Shown here piece after piece: positions 62,320-64,000 of a stretch of DNA of 64,000 nt (within the stretch, counting starts at the first letter, position 1; every line of letters starts with the position of its first letter). Both the position numbers and the translations under genes were made by a program. Origin of the DNA: Gordonia sp049847105 (GTDB lineage Bacteria; Actinomycetota; Actinomycetes; Mycobacteriales; Mycobacteriaceae); the NCBI RefSeq assembly GCF_049847105.1, contig NZ_JBNCNS010000004.1:372001-436000 (forward strand). The letters run 5' to 3'. The notes beneath the pieces are model-generated. The model was given only the letters and a program-made list of their open reading frames with translations, was not told the origin of the DNA and ran no database searches.

Positions 62320-63405
62320 CTACGACCCCTGCCCCGCAATCCAGAAGTACACGAGCAAGGCCAGCACGAACACCGCGACGTAGAGCCAACCGATCCAGAT
62401 GGCCACGCGCGCAAAGGGTTCGCCGAGCTCGCGACTACGCGCGATGCTCGCCCGCGAGCGATATCCGAGATACAGGCCGACGGGCGCGGTGATCCCGAGG
62501 ATCGAGAGCACCAAGGCCCAGATGGCCGTCCGGTTGGTCGGACGGTTCGATGCCGGCGAACGGGACGGCTGAGGTGGCGCGTTATGGGTCCGTGGCGGCA
62601 CGGGCTCCTCCGGAACGTCGTCGACGGGTTTGTTGATGGAAGCGGAGTAGGCGAGCGGGCGGGGTTGCTCACTCTGCTCGGTCTTCGCGTCCGGCGTCGA
62701 ATCGACAGGACTGAAGTCGTCGGAAGGTCCGAGGAATGGCCCGGGGCGGTTGACGGTCGTCTTGTCGTCGCCGGGGGTCGGTGCTTGCGTCGTCGCGTCG
62801 GAAGACGCCGCAGAGTCAGGTGGTGAGGCAGCGCGGGTCGGCGCGGCGCCGGGCGGCGGACCACCTGGCGGAGGACCGGCCGGACCGGACCCGCGAGGAG
62901 GCGGACCACCGGGGGGCGGGCCACCGCGCCCCGGCGGGGGCGGACGTTGTCCGGGAGGCGGTCGGTAACCGGGCGGCGGGGGACCACCGCGACGCGGAGG
63001 CGGAGCATTGCGCGGCGGTCCACCGGGGCCGGGGTTCCATGGCGGAGGACCGCTGCCAGGTCCACCGGGCGGGGGCGAACCGGGCGGAACCAGTCCTCGA
63101 CCACTCGGTCCGCGTCGTCCCTGCGGCGGTGGGCCGGGCCTGTTCGCAGGCGGCGGCCCGGATTGAGGCGGGCGGGGAGCCCCACGGCCCGGTGGGGCTG
63201 GGGGTTGTGGTGGCGACTGAGCCGGCCGAGACGGCCCGGAGGCCGGAGGCACCGTGCCGGGCGCGGTGACAGGTGCGGTCGGGCGGCGCTCCCACGGAGC
63301 CGGGATCTGCGGGGCCGGCGTCGCGGCGCTGCGATCGTCGTCCTTCCCGCTGTCCGTGGGATCCGGATCGCCGGGCGGACGCGAGCTGTCGTCGGAGGTC
63401 ACCAT
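62320..63405 (-). CDS. Proline/glycine-rich DUF4190 membrane protein
   Basis: A 361-residue protein. Residues 1-205 are an extremely Pro/Gly-rich low-complexity region. A short acidic part is followed by the DUF4190 domain (about 295-361) with two membrane helices: AIWALVLSILGITAPVGLYLGYRSRASI and AIWIGWLYVAVFVLALLVYF. Such proteins are common in actinobacteria and their role is unknown. ATG 63405 is the start. The last 328 bp are duplicated exactly at 60587-60914. It lies at the right edge of the island and may be part of the original alaT-ppiA region. Confidence 0.8.
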   Translation of the reverse strand: MVTSDDSSRPPGDPDPTDSGKDDDRSAATPAPQIPAPWERRPTAPVTAPGTVPPASGPSRPAQSPPQPPAPPGRGAPRPPQSGPPPANRPGPPPQGRRGPSGRGLVPPGSPPPGGPGSGPPPWNPGPGGPPRNAPPPRRGGPPPPGYRPPPGQRPPPPGRGGPPPGGPPPRGSGPAGPPPGGPPPGAAPTRAASPPDSAASSDATTQAPTPGDDKTTVNRPGPFLGPSDDFSPVDSTPDAKTEQSEQPRPLAYSASINKPVDDVPEEPVPPRTHNAPPQPSRSPASNRPTNRTAIWALVLSILGITAPVGLYLGYRSRASIARSRELGEPFARVAIWIGWLYVAVFVLALLVYFWIAGQGS

Positions 63406-63484
63406 TACAAATTACCGGTGTGGGCGCGGCGACCGCGCCGCTACCGCTGGGTCGTTCGTCGCAGTGGCCGAGCCTGAGTGGATT

Positions 63485-63667
63485 TCATGACGCCGCCGTC
63501 GTCGAATCCCCTGGTGTGGCGTTGAGTTCCTCGACGCGTGGGACCGTCGCGGACACAGGTGCCGGTTCGCGACGAGAGCGTCGGACGATGACCACCGCGG
63601 CCGCGGTCGCGAGCAGGGAGGTCAGGACCGACACCGCGGCCCACACGTACTTGTTCGGCATGCCCAC
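63485..63667 (-). CDS. Short CwsA-like membrane protein (Rv0008c-like)
   Basis: About 60 residues: one membrane helix (YVWAAVSVLTSLLATAAAVVIV) followed by RRSRREPAPVSATVPRVEEL. This resembles the C-terminal end of mycobacterial CwsA (Rv0008c), which lies in the same place upstream of ppiA, but the cytoplasmic half (about 85 residues) is missing. CwsA affects cell division and shape. The start is GTG 63667 or ATG 63661. The similarity is suggestive, not certain. Confidence 0.5.
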   Translation of the reverse strand: MGMPNKYVWAAVSVLTSLLATAAAVVIVRRSRREPAPVSATVPRVEELNATPGDSTTAAS

Positions 63668-63828
63668 CAGCGTGCCAGCCCGACTGACCGCCTGTCACCT
63701 CGGACGTGTCCGACATGTTCGGGTCAGGCCTGTTGGCGGAGCGCCTGTTCGCGGACGGCCCTGTTCGCGGAGGGCCCTGTTCGCGGAGGGCAGAGTGCAG
63801 ACTTGGCGTCAAGTGGTTGGATGGAGAT

Positions 63829-64000
63829 GTGACTACTCAGAAGCAGACCGCGACCCTCCACACCAATCGCGGCGACATCGTTGTCGAACTCTTCCCGAAC
63901 CACGCTCCCAAGACGGTGGCCAACTTCACCGGCCTCGCAGACGGCTCTCAGGAGTACAGCCAGCCGAACGCCTCCGGCGGCGACAGCGGCCCGTTCTACG
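63829..64000 (+). CDS. ppiA: Peptidyl-prolyl cis-trans isomerase A (5' part, runs off the window)
   Basis: 57 codons at the window end: VTTQKQTATLHTNRGDIVVELF and HAPKTVANFTGLADG, the cyclophilin N-terminus. Its catalytic core lies beyond the window. The start is GTG 63829, after the cwsA-like gene. It fits Rv0009 in the mycobacterial order. Confidence 0.92.
   Translation, partial: MTTQKQTATLHTNRGDIVVELFPNHAPKTVANFTGLADGSQEYSQPNASGGDSGPFY

Noticed and set aside
54313..62650. tRNA-integrated mobile element using alaT as attachment site
   Set aside because: No integrase was seen, and no copy of the alaT 3' end was found at the far side of the island. The gap could still hide one.

Overview
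The window is GC-rich actinobacterial chromosome carrying the replication origin. From about 14.4 kb to the end, its gene order follows the Mycobacterium tuberculosis order Rv3907c to Rv0009: pcnA, a NUDIX gene, a DUF6049-type gene, murJ, sigM, the anti-sigma gene, trxB, trxA, cwlM, an Rv3916c-like gene, parB, parA, rsmG, jag, yidC, yidD, rnpA, rpmH, dnaA, dnaN, gnd, recF, a dciA-like gene, gyrB, gyrA, a DUF3566 gene, ileT, alaT, a cwsA-like gene and ppiA. With the protein styles seen, this points to Mycobacteriales, most likely Gordonia or a close relative. The genus is an inference from general resemblance, not from a search.

Layout. 0-14.4 kb is an ordinary accessory and metabolic region: an SdpI-like protein, an SBF-type transporter, a cupin regulator, a CocE-type hydrolase, AlgH, an MFS transporter, a small minus-strand cluster with a DxDGDG-repeat protein and a PH/GRAM-like protein, an EgtE-like PLP enzyme, a TetR-glpD pair, a lipid kinase and a MarR-ClC pair. 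14.4-34.7 kb is the conserved envelope, RNA and redox block. It is interrupted twice: by a sterol desaturase/TetR pair at 24.1-25.9 kb, and by a 3.4 kb minus-strand insert (sigM paralogue, DUF5593/GAF-like protein, P450) that separates sigM from its anti-sigma gene. 34.9-41.3 kb is the minus-strand segregation, secretion and RNA-processing block (parB to rpmH) with four parS-like sites at 37.1-38.1 kb. 41.3-54.4 kb is the origin, replication genes and gyrase on the plus strand, then tRNA-Ile and tRNA-Ala.

54.6-62.7 kb is the most unusual part. It is an accessory island inserted between alaT and the cwsA/ppiA end of the conserved order, with an assembly gap (54881-54978) at its left edge. It holds a VirB8-like (TM plus NTF2-like) protein, a large glycine-zipper secreted protein, a MinD/ParA-like protein whose P-loop lacks the usual lysines, and at least six intact or decayed members of a small exported protein family, mostly with two cysteines. 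Part of the island is an old tandem duplication whose junction fuses a DUF4190 gene to a MinD-like gene at a 5-bp microhomology. Two tracts within it (332 bp and 159 bp) are now perfectly identical between copies although the flanks have diverged strongly, which suggests gene conversion.

Other points of note: a 15-codon upstream ORF overlapping the dnaA start as TGATG, a five-copy 21-bp tandem repeat before sigM, paired TetR operators, a degenerate metal site in CwlM, and a G-rich tract opposite the 5' end of parA.
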